A stretch of DNA of 26,221 nt from Trichoplax sp. H2. Its lineage: Eukaryota; Placozoa; Uniplacotomia; Trichoplacea. A model generated the notes under the pieces. It saw nothing but the letters and a program-made list of their open reading frames with translations. It was not told the DNA's origin and searched no databases. The translations under genes and the position numbers were made by a program. Positions within the stretch are counted from its first letter, which is position 1; every line of letters begins with the position of its first letter. Below are positions 1 through 13,200 of this stretch, piece after piece. The stretch lies in NCBI GenBank assembly GCA_003344405.1, contig NOWV01000398.1, positions 1 through 26,221 of the forward strand. The letters are read 5' to 3'.

Positions 1-80
1 TCGTCCTTTTATACCATTCCACTAAATTTATGGTGCACACATAGTAACTTGACAATATAAGATTTACATGATTTGTATAC

Positions 81-204
81 GCGATAATCACACGATAAGT
101 GCGCGATAGTCACACGATAAATGCGTGATAATCGCACGATAAATGCGCGATAATCACACGATAAATGCGCGATAATCGCACGATAAATGCATGATAATCG
201 CGCG
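81..204. repeat. 22-bp tandem repeat, about 5.6 copies
   Basis: Five full units of 22 bp begin at 81, 103, 125, 147 and 169, and a sixth broken unit follows from 191. The consensus is close to gcgataatcacacgataaat plus gc. Each unit is itself built from two halves that both contain CGATAA, so the ancestral period may have been about 11 bp. Copies differ at a few sites (a/g in the seventh position, cac/cgc, a/g before the final tgc). It is a minisatellite; copies abut with no spacers. Confidence 0.9.
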
Positions 205-3200
205 TACGTAGCGGGTGCTAACGTATCGCCATTATTAATATCTACTGTATATAGGCTCTACTAATTAATTGCAAATACAATTATGCCTTTTGTCGTCTAG
301 CAATCTAGACATTAATATTCTTAATTTCAATTATGCTTACCAATATGATCCATTAGCTAAATACTGACAAAATCTATTTAATTAGCAAGTACGGTGCTTT
401 GCTCCGTAACAATTAGATATTAATTTTAGCTACTGCTCCCTTAATGCAGACAACGGTATTTACGAACGTAGACATCTGATGACTAATACAGAATAGTCAG
501 ATTACGATATGTCCTATCACGAAACATTTCCACGATAATTTACAATCTACCATAAATAAGTTACAATCACAATGACTCGAACTGTAAGTAGATGATTTGC
601 ATTCCCTATTATAACTATTAATTTCAGTATGTATATATGTGTCTCTGTCATAAAAAGTCAGTGCTATATTAAAACACAGTATATCCAAATTAGAAGTTAA
701 CTAAATAAGGATAGGCTAACAGAATTATCCTCTAACATAGATATTTCTACTCTAATACAGTATATAACACTGTCACACAGCTACACAAAAATTATGAGAA
801 ATAAAACATCTTAAAACAAATTAGAAAGGGATTTAATTAATAAAAGCATATTTAACGACTAATTTCATGGAATAATATTGCATATGAGATAAATAAACAG
901 TCGATAGTCTAGATCTTCCACTAGAATATATACAATGCTAACGTTGATGAGCCCTATTCTTTTAAAGAAATGAAGCTATCAAAACAATAATATTCAAGAA
1001 ACTTTAAAATATAATGCGACCTAGCTGATCATGTTCTTAAGATATAACTGCTAGTAAAATGGGCGTCGTGTTGAAAATTACTGTTAGAGCTATCTAGAAA
1101 ATAGGTTCTATAATTAATGAGTCCCGGGACAGTTATAAGTAAAATGACGACGCTAGATCTGAAGGGACTATTGAGTTACATTCAAGCGATAAATGTCACA
1201 AACTCCCGTGTGACAAGATAACGTTGTGATCGAATCTACGATCTCGCAATAATTCGTACGCCTTCGATTTCCGTTATACTTCTAACCTTAGGAACTAAGA
1301 ACTAACTTTTATTAATTTGCCCAATCGTTTAAATAAATTTTATCTACAAGCTTTTACACACCTCTTAGAATACTACTAATCCAACTATAGATATAAATGA
1401 CCTTTATCACATCACAATTTAAATCGTACCGTCCACAATCTATATCTGGTTACGTAATCTCGGCTACAATATCATTGTAGCCGCAAAGCATGTACTATTT
1501 TGGTACGGTGAGTTAACACCGTGACATAAAATAGTCATCACCGCTGAGAAGGATGTAAAAAGGTGAATTCTTCTGGAGGAATTCAGTCGATAACCTGAAA
1601 CTAGCTGTGTGTAGTTTACGCGGCCTAAGCTTTACTACTGTTATACTCAATAATCTATTTTAAGTAATAGACCATTTTTGACCTCTATTAGGAAGCTAAT
1701 TAATGAGAGACAAGTTTAGAGTAGGGCTAGAAGTAGTAATTTATTACGAGCTAAATAGTGTAGCTCACAACAGTCTGATGTTCTAGTGGGAATTTTAAAT
1801 TAGACTGATACTATACTCGTTTATTAGCACGATCATCTCGTAGTAGGATTATTTATAACGTAAATTCGTAGAAAGAATCAGAGATATTTCCTAGGTTGAT
1901 ACCACAGTCACAATCATCTGATAGATTTGATTTGAAAGAAAACATAATTTAGAAATTTGAAGGAAAATTAATTCTGTATTCAAATTAAAGAAGCAAAAGC
2001 CCCGTTCTTCTTTATTCATAAAACAGATGGATGTAAATTATTAATTTTAAAGTATTGATTTAAAAGTGTAACTAACAAACCTGCACCTGCAATTGGCCAT
2101 TTGAATAAATACATGGTATACTTTGCCTATGAGCCTTTTACCTATATTTTCTTTGTTGCTTTTATCACCACATCTTATATCATGAATGATAAATTATTTA
2201 ATTTTTAAGTCTAAACAAAGAAGAACAATTTTTCATGACAATAATATAAATACAAAGTAGAAATTTATTGACTATTTATTCGTTTATTTTTTCAAACTAC
2301 AACCATGCTGTTGTCAGTTTCTTTGAAAGTGCCGCAATAACAGGAATATTTATTACTTTCCTGTTTATCGAAATATTTTAATCAGTCTTGATTTGATTTA
2401 TTTCAAATTTTGGGGGAAACGGTTTTCTCACGTCTACACGCTTAATTGGTTTGACCCCACTTTAAGGTCAAATTTATAAAATAATTTCCAAATTCTTTCC
2501 ATAGTCTCCGTCGCAATCATTGGCTCAATATATCACGAATTGCTTCTGGCATTGAATCTAATCTAAAATCGTTAACAATGTTAACGTCATGGGTCAAGTT
2601 ATCAATAACGTATGCAAAATTGGTAATGTATTACTAATAAACTACTTATAAGCAAGTAGATTAACAATTGCAGTCATTTCCTACCCGGTGGTATTACATT
2701 ACAAAATCAACATTTCGTTCAATTCCTTTACTTTATAATGCCATATGCAGTTACGGCCAAATCGAAACTAAGTTTTAGTGTTGTGAGACAATATTGAAGG
2801 AAATTAACTTCCATTCTTTATATCGACAAATAAGTCAATTTAGGAGATTATTTGTGGGAAGCCCTCGAAAGATATCTGGCGACATAAATCTACATATATC
2901 AAAATTGGTGGATTATCAGCTTATAATAGCAAATTTAAATTTTTATTTTTTCTTAGACATTTCATTGAATTTATCAAATTTCTATTAATCCTAAAGATGC
3001 ACTCACAAGTAATAAATGTATGAAATAAAATTTATCAGGGGATAACTTCAGCTAACCTTTATACTGAGACTTTACATTAAAAAGTAAATTTAGCAATGCG
3101 TTATGGGATAATTTAAAATCTCCATTTGTTTCTAACGCAATCTTGAAATAAGTTTATTTAAATTTATAACTATATTTCTGATAGAATCCGGAAATAGATA

Positions 3201-4010
3201 TATCGTGACATTGAATTGCCGTATTTTTAAAATGATTTTAGCCCAGCTTATCATCGTATCTGCTGGTAAGGGGTATTCTAACATCATTGCCTCAGACTGA
3301 TGCAATGTGATATTTGAAAAAATGTAAATTAGATGATAAATTATCAAATTGATATTTAGCATCGTTGAATAATTTACGTCGCCAAAGATAACTTACATTA
3401 ATAGAAATAATAGGGAGGCAATGATTCATCATCCATCATTTACTGAAATTTTTATTATTAAAATATGTCTATTCATTCCCATTGATCAAGAACAATATTA
3501 ATAAGGTATTATGCTAGATCTTAATTATATTAGCCAATACTTAGTATTGTACTATACTAAACGACAACGTTTTTAATATTTGATGATTTTAAAAGTTACT
3601 GAAATGAATAGGATCAAAATTACGTGCGTATGGGGAATGCTGAGGCTTAGATGTTTGATCTTTTCGATATGAAGTTAATTATTTTAATTGAAGGATTTTT
3701 ATTTAATGCAATATCCTTTTGACATAAGGCTATCCAAGAGACGATAAATTTGACTATCAGAAGTTGGATTTAGTCCTACAAAGATAAGAAATATTGGAAT
3801 GGACGCATTGTATTAAAGAACCTTTGTATATCCGATCTATAAACGCCAAAAATTTTTTCCCGTCATTGTTATGTTGTTTTAGGCTATTTAAGTTCAGATC
3901 ATTTTAAAAATTGCAACTTTGCATTAATTTTACCATCAATAATCGTCATTATAAAACAAATTTTCATCACACTTAAAAATTTGAACAAGCTGCATCTATC
4001 TAGCGATAAA
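205..4010. other. 5' flank of gene A, no supportable gene
   Basis: AT-rich sequence with short open frames only, none with a recognisable protein or a consistent splice chain. It contains the hairpin cluster at 1461-1583 and presumably the promoter and any 5' UTR exon of the receptor gene starting at 4011, but I cannot point to a convincing TATA box or transcription start. Confidence 0.6.
1461..1583. repeat. Cluster of three hairpins
   Basis: Three inverted repeats lie in 123 bp. First, cggctacaat at 1461-1470 pairs perfectly with attgtagccg at 1474-1483 across a 3-nt loop. Second, a two-tier hairpin: actatttt 1494-1501 with aaaatagt 1528-1535 outside, acggtg 1505-1510 with caccgt 1517-1522 inside. 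Third, the palindromic hexamer gaattc occurs twice, at about 1564-1569 and 1578-1583, across an 8-nt spacer. No gene is near; function unknown. Confidence 0.7.
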
Positions 4011-4286
4011 ATGAAAAAAATCCTTATTGGCGTTTATTTCACCATCAATGTCTATTGTATTTATGTAACTAGTTCAACACTTCTTACAGGCCAAAATTTT
4101 TCGATTGATAAATTGGAAAATGGAGCCAAAACCGCCATTACTATAGGAGGTACTTATTCACTTGATGGTGATGGCACATTTTTCGGTGATTGCCTAATAG
4201 CCACTATGTTCGCTTTACAACACATCAACAATGACTCAAAAATTTTGGATAATTATCATTTAAATCTTACTTGGGGAAATACGAAG
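4011..4286 (+). CDS. GABBR2-like: Gene A exon 1: signal peptide and start of ligand-binding lobe 1
   Basis: 92 codons from ATG to donor GT at 4287 (aag|gtaaac), phase 0. A basic start (MKK) and hydrophobic stretch ILIGVYFTINVYCIYV make a signal peptide. The mature part has TIGGTYSLDGDG, FGDCLIATMFALQHIN and ends LTWGNTK, matching the first strand and helix of the GABA-B fold. The open frame extends upstream of 4011 without an ATG, and 4011 has A at -3, so I start there. The frame runs on into the intron to a stop at 4334; homology ends at the donor. Confidence 0.93.
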
Positions 4287-7200
4287 GTAAACATTGAAAA
4301 TACTGTTACAGATTTTCTTCTCTTAAGTAACTGAAATTTCTAAATTCTATCAAATGATTTCGGAAACTATTGGTTAAAGTTAGCTGTAATAGAATGATTG
4401 ATTCAATTGTTTCATTCTTCCATCGCTTTTTCGATGCTACATTATCTTTTAGAATTAAATATCGAGATAACTATAATTTCATAGTAAACATTGTAAACAG
4501 CGCCCGTAGTCAGAAAATTGAAGCTGGTTCTTGCTACATCTCAGAGTCTAGCAATTTTATTTACTGCGTAGAATTATGACAAAATTTTATTAACTTCAAC
4601 TTTCAAAATTTTTAATATTATTATTTTGACTCGTGCATGCCAAGATATAAATATAACTGGCTAAATTCTGGTTTATAAAGTCAGAATCTCTGAATTACAT
4701 AATATCTGTGGTATGTTCTCTAAAACATTTTCAGGGCAAATATAAGCGACTTCTGAGGATTACCTTGAGGCTTCTCCCTTATATTATTGCTGTTTCTAAA
4801 TCTAATAGTAAGACTAACTTATGAACTACATCTTTTCTAGTAGATATTTGTCGATTTAATATAATTCTATAGTTCAGGAAAGCCTTCTTCTAAGCTTGTA
4901 ATTTTTATACGGAGTTCGGCAGGGGATTTGTATCATATCTGAGGCAGGAACATGATGCTATATGCTATAAATTAATTACTCCCCAACTACGATAGATCAA
5001 ATCGATAGAATGTAAGGCCAATGAGATTTTTACAAAGTACATGCTAATTTAATTATCAAAGAATGATTATAAATAACCAAAAATTAGACAAAGTAGCTAA
5101 ACAAATATCAAGCCGTATTAAGTGTATCTAAGAAACAATTTCAAGATGTAATTTGTAATTAGTAAGGCATCTATTGACTATCATACTTGCACAACCAACA
5201 GAGGTACTGTGTAATGTGCAGAGTTCTCCTATTTGCTAAGAAAATTATTGATTAAAGCCGCTCTTGTGGTTTTGGCAGTGGACTGAACAAGAGTGATTTG
5301 ATACATTTATCAAATACAAATGGTAGAAAACGATTAAAAATCTTGATTCTCTGTTTTAGCTATGTCAAAAAGTTGTCTTTACATGACACGAATTTTTCTA
5401 AAAATAATTGGATGAAAGAGGTATTGAGTATAGAAGCGTAATTTATACTTGAAATAAGTTATAAAAATGCTATAGCTATTGGAGTATGAAATAAGATCGA
5501 AGAAGGATCGAATAGGAATTTTTTTAGTTTATTTCAGTGGTCTTGCAGTTTTTATCGTCGCATAACGATAACTCCTCCGGTAGCTGAATTTTGTTTTGAT
5601 TCCTGATAAGCAATTGTGATTCAATTATTTTTCAACTATTTCAAACACTTTTAATTTATACTATCGCTCTCGCAAGCATTTCGTACTAGTTAAAGATTTT
5701 CTAATATACGTTCATGAAGAATGAATATGGTGCCACCTAGGATACTGAAAGCTAGCATTGTTTACCACGTGTATACCAATTAAGTAATGATCAGGATAAT
5801 ATTATCATATTTTTAACTCTGAATAAAAGCACTATGTAATGGATAAATGTTTGTATCTAAAATCATAAAAGAAAAATAATTATGATCCTATTAAACTAAA
5901 ACATTCTGATATTGTAGTATTATTCTTTAATGAACCAGGAATTTTAATTATGAAATACAGTACCTTTCCTTACCCGTTTGATAAATTAAGTCGTAGACGT
6001 TTAACTATTGCAATTTGGTGGTAATTTCCATAACATTTATCGAAAATTTAGATGTAATTGTTTCATTTTATAATACTAACCATTAGTTTTAATGATAGAA
6101 AAGAAACTTCGACTCTTAAAGTTATTTATAAACGGAAGGAGGGATTGCGACAATAGCTGGAGCATTGAATGTATGGCCATGAAATTATAGTTATGTTATA
6201 GATTATGTCAATCTATCTAAAATTAAATCAGATTTTAATTTCAAATAAAGATATTTATTTAGTTAGAAAAACTTTTTACTATTAATTAATTTTCGAACTA
6301 ACTGTGGAAAAATGTAACAAGCAGTAGTTAATTTGATTGAAAATAGATGAAAACTATATAGGCGACCATTATCTCATTGAACTTTACGATTACATAATAT
6401 CAGTAGTATTAATAAACATTCCTAACATTGTCATAAGACACAAGAGTCATAAATATGGTATTTATTTTCATAGTAATAATGTAGGGAAATAAAAAGTACT
6501 AAATTTACATAAATATATAATACTGAACTGTAATCCTATCTACGTGATTTATTATTTTAATGAGAATACTTAGCCAGACTGTACTGTCTGTTGTTTACAG
6601 TCTTGTGTTAACAAATTTTAAATATACGATTTATTTCTTACACAATCTGTCAAATTTGACTCTATACAGTACTACTTACTTTTAACAGAATGAACTTGTT
6701 TTTGGGAAATACCTTAAATTAATTAAGATTCCTGGTTTACTATGCGTCGAGTAGGAATTTGGTAACTGATTTTTTTCTACCAAAATAATTCGAACTTTTG
6801 ATTCTATATTTCATAATCTCCGTATTACTTCACCAAAATCAGATTACATCTTCCTATTCTAATATAATGACTCATGTATAATTAATGTGTTGAAATAAGA
6901 AATGTTTAATTTTTTATTTTTCAATCTATCGATCTTTTGTAGATCTTCTATAGTATTTAGCACATTTATTTCTATAATGTCGTGTTCAATCTTCCCACGT
7001 ATTTATAAAGGAATATTGTTACAATAGTTATTTATCCATTCTAATGAAAGCTGAACTACCCAGTTTATAATTTTTATTTCATATTATTAGTAACATTATA
7101 CAGTGATTCAAAATTATACCGACATTGTGCATAAATATTCCATAACAATGCTTGAATTTTTAGTTCTAAAATCTTGTACTTGGATATATTTACTGGAATA

Positions 7201-10200
7201 ATATGATTTATAAAAATGATAGTAATTAGGCCATAACATTACAGATCAATTCCGTTATTTCACTCTTTTAAATTTATCACTCGATATTCGACAATATATA
7301 TTAAAGTATATTTCGTAATGCAGAAAAATCGATTTGCTCTCATCATAAATACTATCGCGCTTATAATATCATCATCACATTACTTTGATTATCGTATATA
7401 ACGTCTATGATAAGTTTAGGGATATTCAATTGATGGCATCATGATTTCGGAAGTTTTATGATGCATTTTCTAGCAATTAAGGTTATTTGATAAAAAGCCT
7501 ATGGCTGGTACATAATGCGAGATTTTGGTAATGAGTGTTATTTAATTGTTCATTTATTGTAAGCTAATTTTATCAGCATGACGATATTACTGCCTGAAGG
7601 TACTGCGCTTGAACAGTGATCAAATTTTATTTATGAGATTAATTTCAATTTATAGTTTCACCGTTACGATGCTAAATGGTTCAAAATAAGTCTTTGCTTG
7701 AAATTTATTTTCTAAAATTAAATTCAACATTATTTTGTCACGTGAAATTCATTTGAACATGATGAATTATGACATGACTTATTCCTAGCGCACTAGACTA
7801 ATATTTTGATATTCTAAAAGCAAATTTCCAACTAAACAATAGAGATCATATTAGAAAGGAATTCACACGTAAATTTGCTTCTTCTAACCTTATCTTGCTC
7901 ACCTGGATCCAGTAAGCCGCTTTTGGATAGCTTTATTGTTAAATTAAATCAACTACATGAAGATTTTGTTTATTATTGTGTTATTGAAAGTGCTTACATA
8001 TCATAATTCTTCCGATGAGATAGAAACTAAATCAATAGATTTTCTTTGTTACAGAATGTCCTTTAAATATAGTTGAAGCATAAGACCATATTAAAATTTC
8101 AATAGTGAAAGAGGAATTTTATTTTTAGTATTTTAAATTATAGATATTTAATAGAATTTTCTGGCACATATGGATCATTTATATCGAATAAGCTATATAC
8201 CTATTTTGTTATTTCTGTATACTGACAACTCCGGCCATCGCCTTGTAATATTTTTAAAATTTGAATTAGAATTCACAACGGCATAACTAGAAATTCTTAA
8301 AATAGAGCGTAATATTAATATAAATGATATTAAAAATAGCTGAAACCGAAATAATAGAGTTTCAGAAAAAGATGCATACCAATAAATTATTACGATTGGT
8401 CAAATTGCTTCAAACGGGCTGCCAAAGTAAACACTTAAAAAATAGTAGTTACCGTGAGCTACTTATATTTTCCTAAAATATAAACATTTCCATAGATAGT
8501 AATAGAGGATAGGGGTTGACAGGTAATTGATAAATTTGACTTAAATGAAACCTAATACTGGAATGGGAAAAATTTTAAAAATAGAAGAGAACTTCACATA
8601 AACTTAATCAAGCCGTAGCTTCTTATACATCTTGACAATTTTTATAAGTAACTACTATCATAGATAAAAATCAAGTTCTATCGGTTCAACTTATTATGGT
8701 ATGGCCAACAGTCTATCGCTTAGGAAATTTATTTTCGATGTAATTAAATGACAAAAAATTTTAGTGCAATCCTGGCATTGGAATGAAAGTACTGTTCCAG
8801 CACCTCAGTACTGAGCCGAAAAAACTGATGATACTAGGATCATCGTGCTCCCCCGTAACTGAACCAATGGCACAAACATCGAGAGAATTCGATTTGGTGC
8901 AGGTATGAGTCTGACAATAACCATCATAAAATAATTAGACTTTAGCGCTTTGTATATTCAGTCCATAGTTTGCTAATCAAGTAATATCATTAAGTGAAGG
9001 TACATTATCATATTTGCATTAAAATAAATAAGATATTGAAGGTACTGAGGCTAACGTTGGCTCGTTGGCAACTTTTAGGTTTCCTATATATCATCATCAC
9101 CTGCCTTAAGTAATCGGAATATTTATCCATACTTTTTTCGTGCACGCTCTTCAGAAAGTGAGCGTATTCTTCCGACATTTGAAATTTTTAAACGCTTTAA
9201 CTGGACAAGAATCTCTATCATTTCTGAGACAAGCAAAAATCTATATACTCTGGTAAGGAAAGAAATACTAGTATTAATTCAAATATTATTAATTATTTCA
9301 GTAGCATAAGACCATGGCTCAAATCTTGAAAGCGATATTCATTAGGTTATTATGAGTGCACTATAAAAATTAAGTAGCTATCAAATCTTCTGTCTTCATT
9401 AACATCTTTAATTTAGCTATAAAGCAACGACGAAAGTAGTATGTTAAAGGGTTATGAAATCTGCAGTAATAAAAATTACGGGTAGTGTATATTAATGTCA
9501 CTATTTCACTTCTGCGACAAGGTAACGTACAGTAAAAGTTCATAAGTAGCTACTGACTTAAACGCCCTTTACTTAACGTTAAACACACACAGCAAAAGAC
9601 TGTAAAGATGAAACTTTTATTAGCAAAGATACATCTACAACTTTATACCACACTACTCAACTCAAATGTTCCCGTTTGTATAGGAACCGTCTAATTTGTA
9701 AACAACAACATCATTATTATTATATCTTACTAAGAGAAACATCTCTAACTGAGATATTTCTCACATAGCTTTTCTATAAGAAAATATTTTGAATCTCTTA
9801 CTCATACTTAATCGTAATCTAAGCTCGTACATTATCTAATTCAATTATCATCAACTAGAACTTGAATCATCTTACTGCTATCTATCACACAATAACAATC
9901 AATATCAAATATGTAATGAACTATTACAAACAATATCTACGTTAAGGCATTACTTATCTTACCTAGCACTACAAATATAGATATTCTCCATACTAGCTAC
10001 TACTGTACTTATTAAACTATCCTAATGACAAGGCAACACCGTAACAATTAATCACACTTAGTTCAGGAATTTAAGAGGAAAGCGTAAACTACCAGATAAC
10101 GTGAAGCAGCAAGTTATCCGTCTGATTAATATCTTAGTGCATCGTCACTATTTTATAAACAGCTGGAAAATATTTATTTGATTAATTTAATTGCTTTAAC

Positions 10201-13200
10201 GGGACAATTATGATATATTAAAATAAAAAATATTTACCGATCATAAATCACTGCAGGTAGCTAAACTAAACGTAAAGTGACAGTAGAGAATATTAAAATG
10301 ACCATATTAGTATAAGACTGTACCAGCGCCATTCAAATAATATTTCATTAAAATTGCACGATCACTGCGAGAAATTGCATCCACGAAATTTGATAATGAG
10401 ATTAAGATTTGTAGCGTATACAAAGTGATATAAATACTACAAAAATGTTAGTTTGATTACATTTTTCAGAAAGGCATGATTATACCTAATATTTGTAATG
10501 TTATTTAATACAGAGTTTGAATATTCCATGTATGATTAAGGATAAAGTTGATTTAGAAAAGTTATCGATTAAGGTAACCTTAACAGATAGTGGCTTTGAT
10601 ATATACCGATCAAGAAATTCCAAATTTTAGAAAAATAAGGGCTTTATTGAATCTTATACAAAGATTAACTACACACAGCTTTGGTCTAGCCCGAATACTA
10701 CTACTAAAGACTTCTAGAAAGAACTAAGAGAATAATCTAAAGTTGCATGCTTTTATACTTCTCATAGCATTCGCAGCTACAATCCGCATGGCAACCTTTT
10801 ACCTTATATTACACATAGTTTTATTTATTTTTAGTAACACTATTCTACTGCGGACNNNNNNNNNNNNNNNNNNNNAATATCTTAGTGCATCGTCACTATT
10901 TTATAAACAGCTGGAAAATATTTATTTGATTAATTTAATTGCTTTAAGGGGGCAATTATGATATATTAAAATAAAAATATTTACCGATCATAAATCACTG
11001 CAGGTAGCTAAACTAAGCGTAAAGTGACAGTACACGGATACACGGTAAAAAGTTACTGAACCTCTGACAGGTCTATCAAATGGTAATACTATCTGTTAAA
11101 TGAGCACATTATCGTAAACCGTCAGCAAAGCGACGGGAGTTTGCACTAGTATTTCATTAAAATTGCACGATCACTGCGAGAAATTGCATCCACGAAATTT
11201 GATAATGAGATTAAGATTTGTAGCGTATACAAAGTGATATAAATACTACAGAAATGTTAGTTTGATTACATTTTGCAGAAAGGTATGATTATACCTAATA
11301 TTTGTAATGTTATTTAATACAGAGTTTGAATATTCCATGTATGATTAAGGATAAAGTTGATTTAGAAAAGTTATCGATTAAGGTAACCTTAACAGATAGT
11401 GGCTTAGATATATACCGATCAAGAAATTCCAAATTTTAGAAAAATAAGGGCTTTATTGAATCTTATACAAAGATTAACTACACACAGCTCTAGTCTAGCC
11501 CGAATACTACTACTAAAGACTTCTAGAAAGAACTAAGAGAATAATCTAAAGTTGCATGCTTTTATACTTCTCATAGCATTCGCAGCTACAATCCGCATGG
11601 CAACCTTTTACCTTATATTACACATAGTTTTATTTATTTTTAGTAACACTATTCTACTGCGGACTATCATTTAATCCAATACTAGTGCAAACTCCCGTCG
11701 CTTTACTGACGTAGACATTATTCACACTAGCCAAAGTATAGTAACTTTATACCGTACCGTAATATATGATTTACAGTCCTATTTTTACCTATAACCTTAT
11801 TAGTAACTCAATACCTTACTGTATTTAGTCATCTATACTCTAGCATAGAGTCTATACCACTACAGTCTATAGTTATGACTACCAAATATCTCTTAGGTTA
11901 AATATCTACCGTACATTATACTAAGCATGGCTAGCAGTCTACAATCACAATAGTAAATTACATTACAGTGGCATAGTTCAAGATGGTACGATGCGGCGAA
12001 TTACTTGATCTTTTTTAATTTGCTTTAAACTATAGCTAACGAATCAAATTATTGCTACCGCTAACCGTACCGGACTAAATATTGTGGTTTCTGCTGGTTT
12101 TGACACAAATGAAGATCCAGGTCAAGCATTGCAGTCTATAAAGGTTAATGATTATGAATATACATGTAAAATTATAGACCAAATTTCGAATTCTTATAAG
12201 TATAGTAATACTAGAAGGCTAGTAAACATTCTGCGTAAATTTTGAGGTAAAATATTGATCGATCGCTTGATATAAGATAAATGTTTCTGCCGACCACATA
12301 TCTAACGGAAAATTCATCATTATGAATGAATTGTTGAGCTTAAGAATAAATAAATTTTTTTATCCCAATATAGACGTATCTTGCTCTTATTGATACATTT
12401 TTTATCACCATGATGAAAAAGAATATCGAAATCATTGCATTAATTATAAAATTATTAATAGAAGCTTGATGGATAATTTTAAATTCTTAACAGATGAAAT
12501 CAAATCATTAATGACTAAATAATTTCTGTATTCAAAGTAGAATTCAAAAGTTCGCATTATATATGCAGGCTTTTATCCAGGACCAGGACGTCGAGTGCTA
12601 TGCAAAGTAAGAATTTTTATCTATTAGTATATGTATAAAGCAACAACATTTATATAGAGAGTTATTTCAAAGTTACCTAGATGATATTTAGTCCAGTTAC
12701 GAGCTAGGAATAGCCTTAAATTGCAACAAGGATAGAGAGGGTGATTTCTATCCTTTACTACTGCTATTTGGAATACTAGACAATTGGTATTCCAAGGCAG
12801 ATACGGTTTAACGTAGGCAGACCTTCAAGACTTACTAGAAAATCACAACCTAATTTATTGTCGGTGAACTCGCCGTTTATATAGGCTTAGGATCTAATAC
12901 CGGTTTAGCTACACAAGTCACCTCGTCTGTTAGAAATTATCCAAATTAATACCCTAAAGAGATTTTATCTGTACAGATTAGATGCAGTCTAATCCTATTA
13001 AATTTACTGTAACAGTATTAAAATAATCAATGCTTATTAATAATTTAACAGATACATATATAGCTATCCTACTAAGACATTTCCTCTAAATTTAAGAGTT
13101 GTACTTTGACCTTAACAACTTGGAGGTGATAGATATAATCCAGTTCAGCTTGTTGGCAATTACCATTTTAGTCTATGTAATCCTAAATTAAGGATATCAA

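Larger units (their letters stand above)
9253..12035 (+). other. Gene A intron 3 (2783 bp) with repeats and an assembly gap
   Basis: This intron is about thirteen times longer than its gene B counterpart (207 bp). It holds a duplicated block on each side of a 20-N gap and an inverted-repeat-bounded element, listed separately. The remaining sequence shows no exon: the flanking protein segments join directly when compared with GABA-B receptors. Confidence 0.8.

Noticed and set aside
81-204. Regular repeats as a CRISPR array
   Set aside because: Units abut directly with no spacers, they vary inside, and the window is animal DNA.
497-688. 63-codon minus-strand open frame
   Set aside because: No recognisable domain, no splice partners, length expected by chance.
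2794-2988. 64-codon plus-strand open frame
   Set aside because: Starts at TTG, low-complexity hydrophobic end, no homology seen.
4370-4579. 69-codon open frame in gene A intron 1
   Set aside because: Begins at TTG, does not extend the receptor homology, and exons 1 and 2 already join without missing residues.
10743-10961. Hydrophobic open frame across the N gap
   Set aside because: It reads through unknown bases; the part before the gap is AT-rich repeat sequence with no family signature.
12550-12606. Shorter version of gene A exon 5 starting at GTT as in the inner gene B acceptor
   Set aside because: There is no AG directly before that GTT in gene A; using the nearest AG gives 56 bp and breaks the frame.
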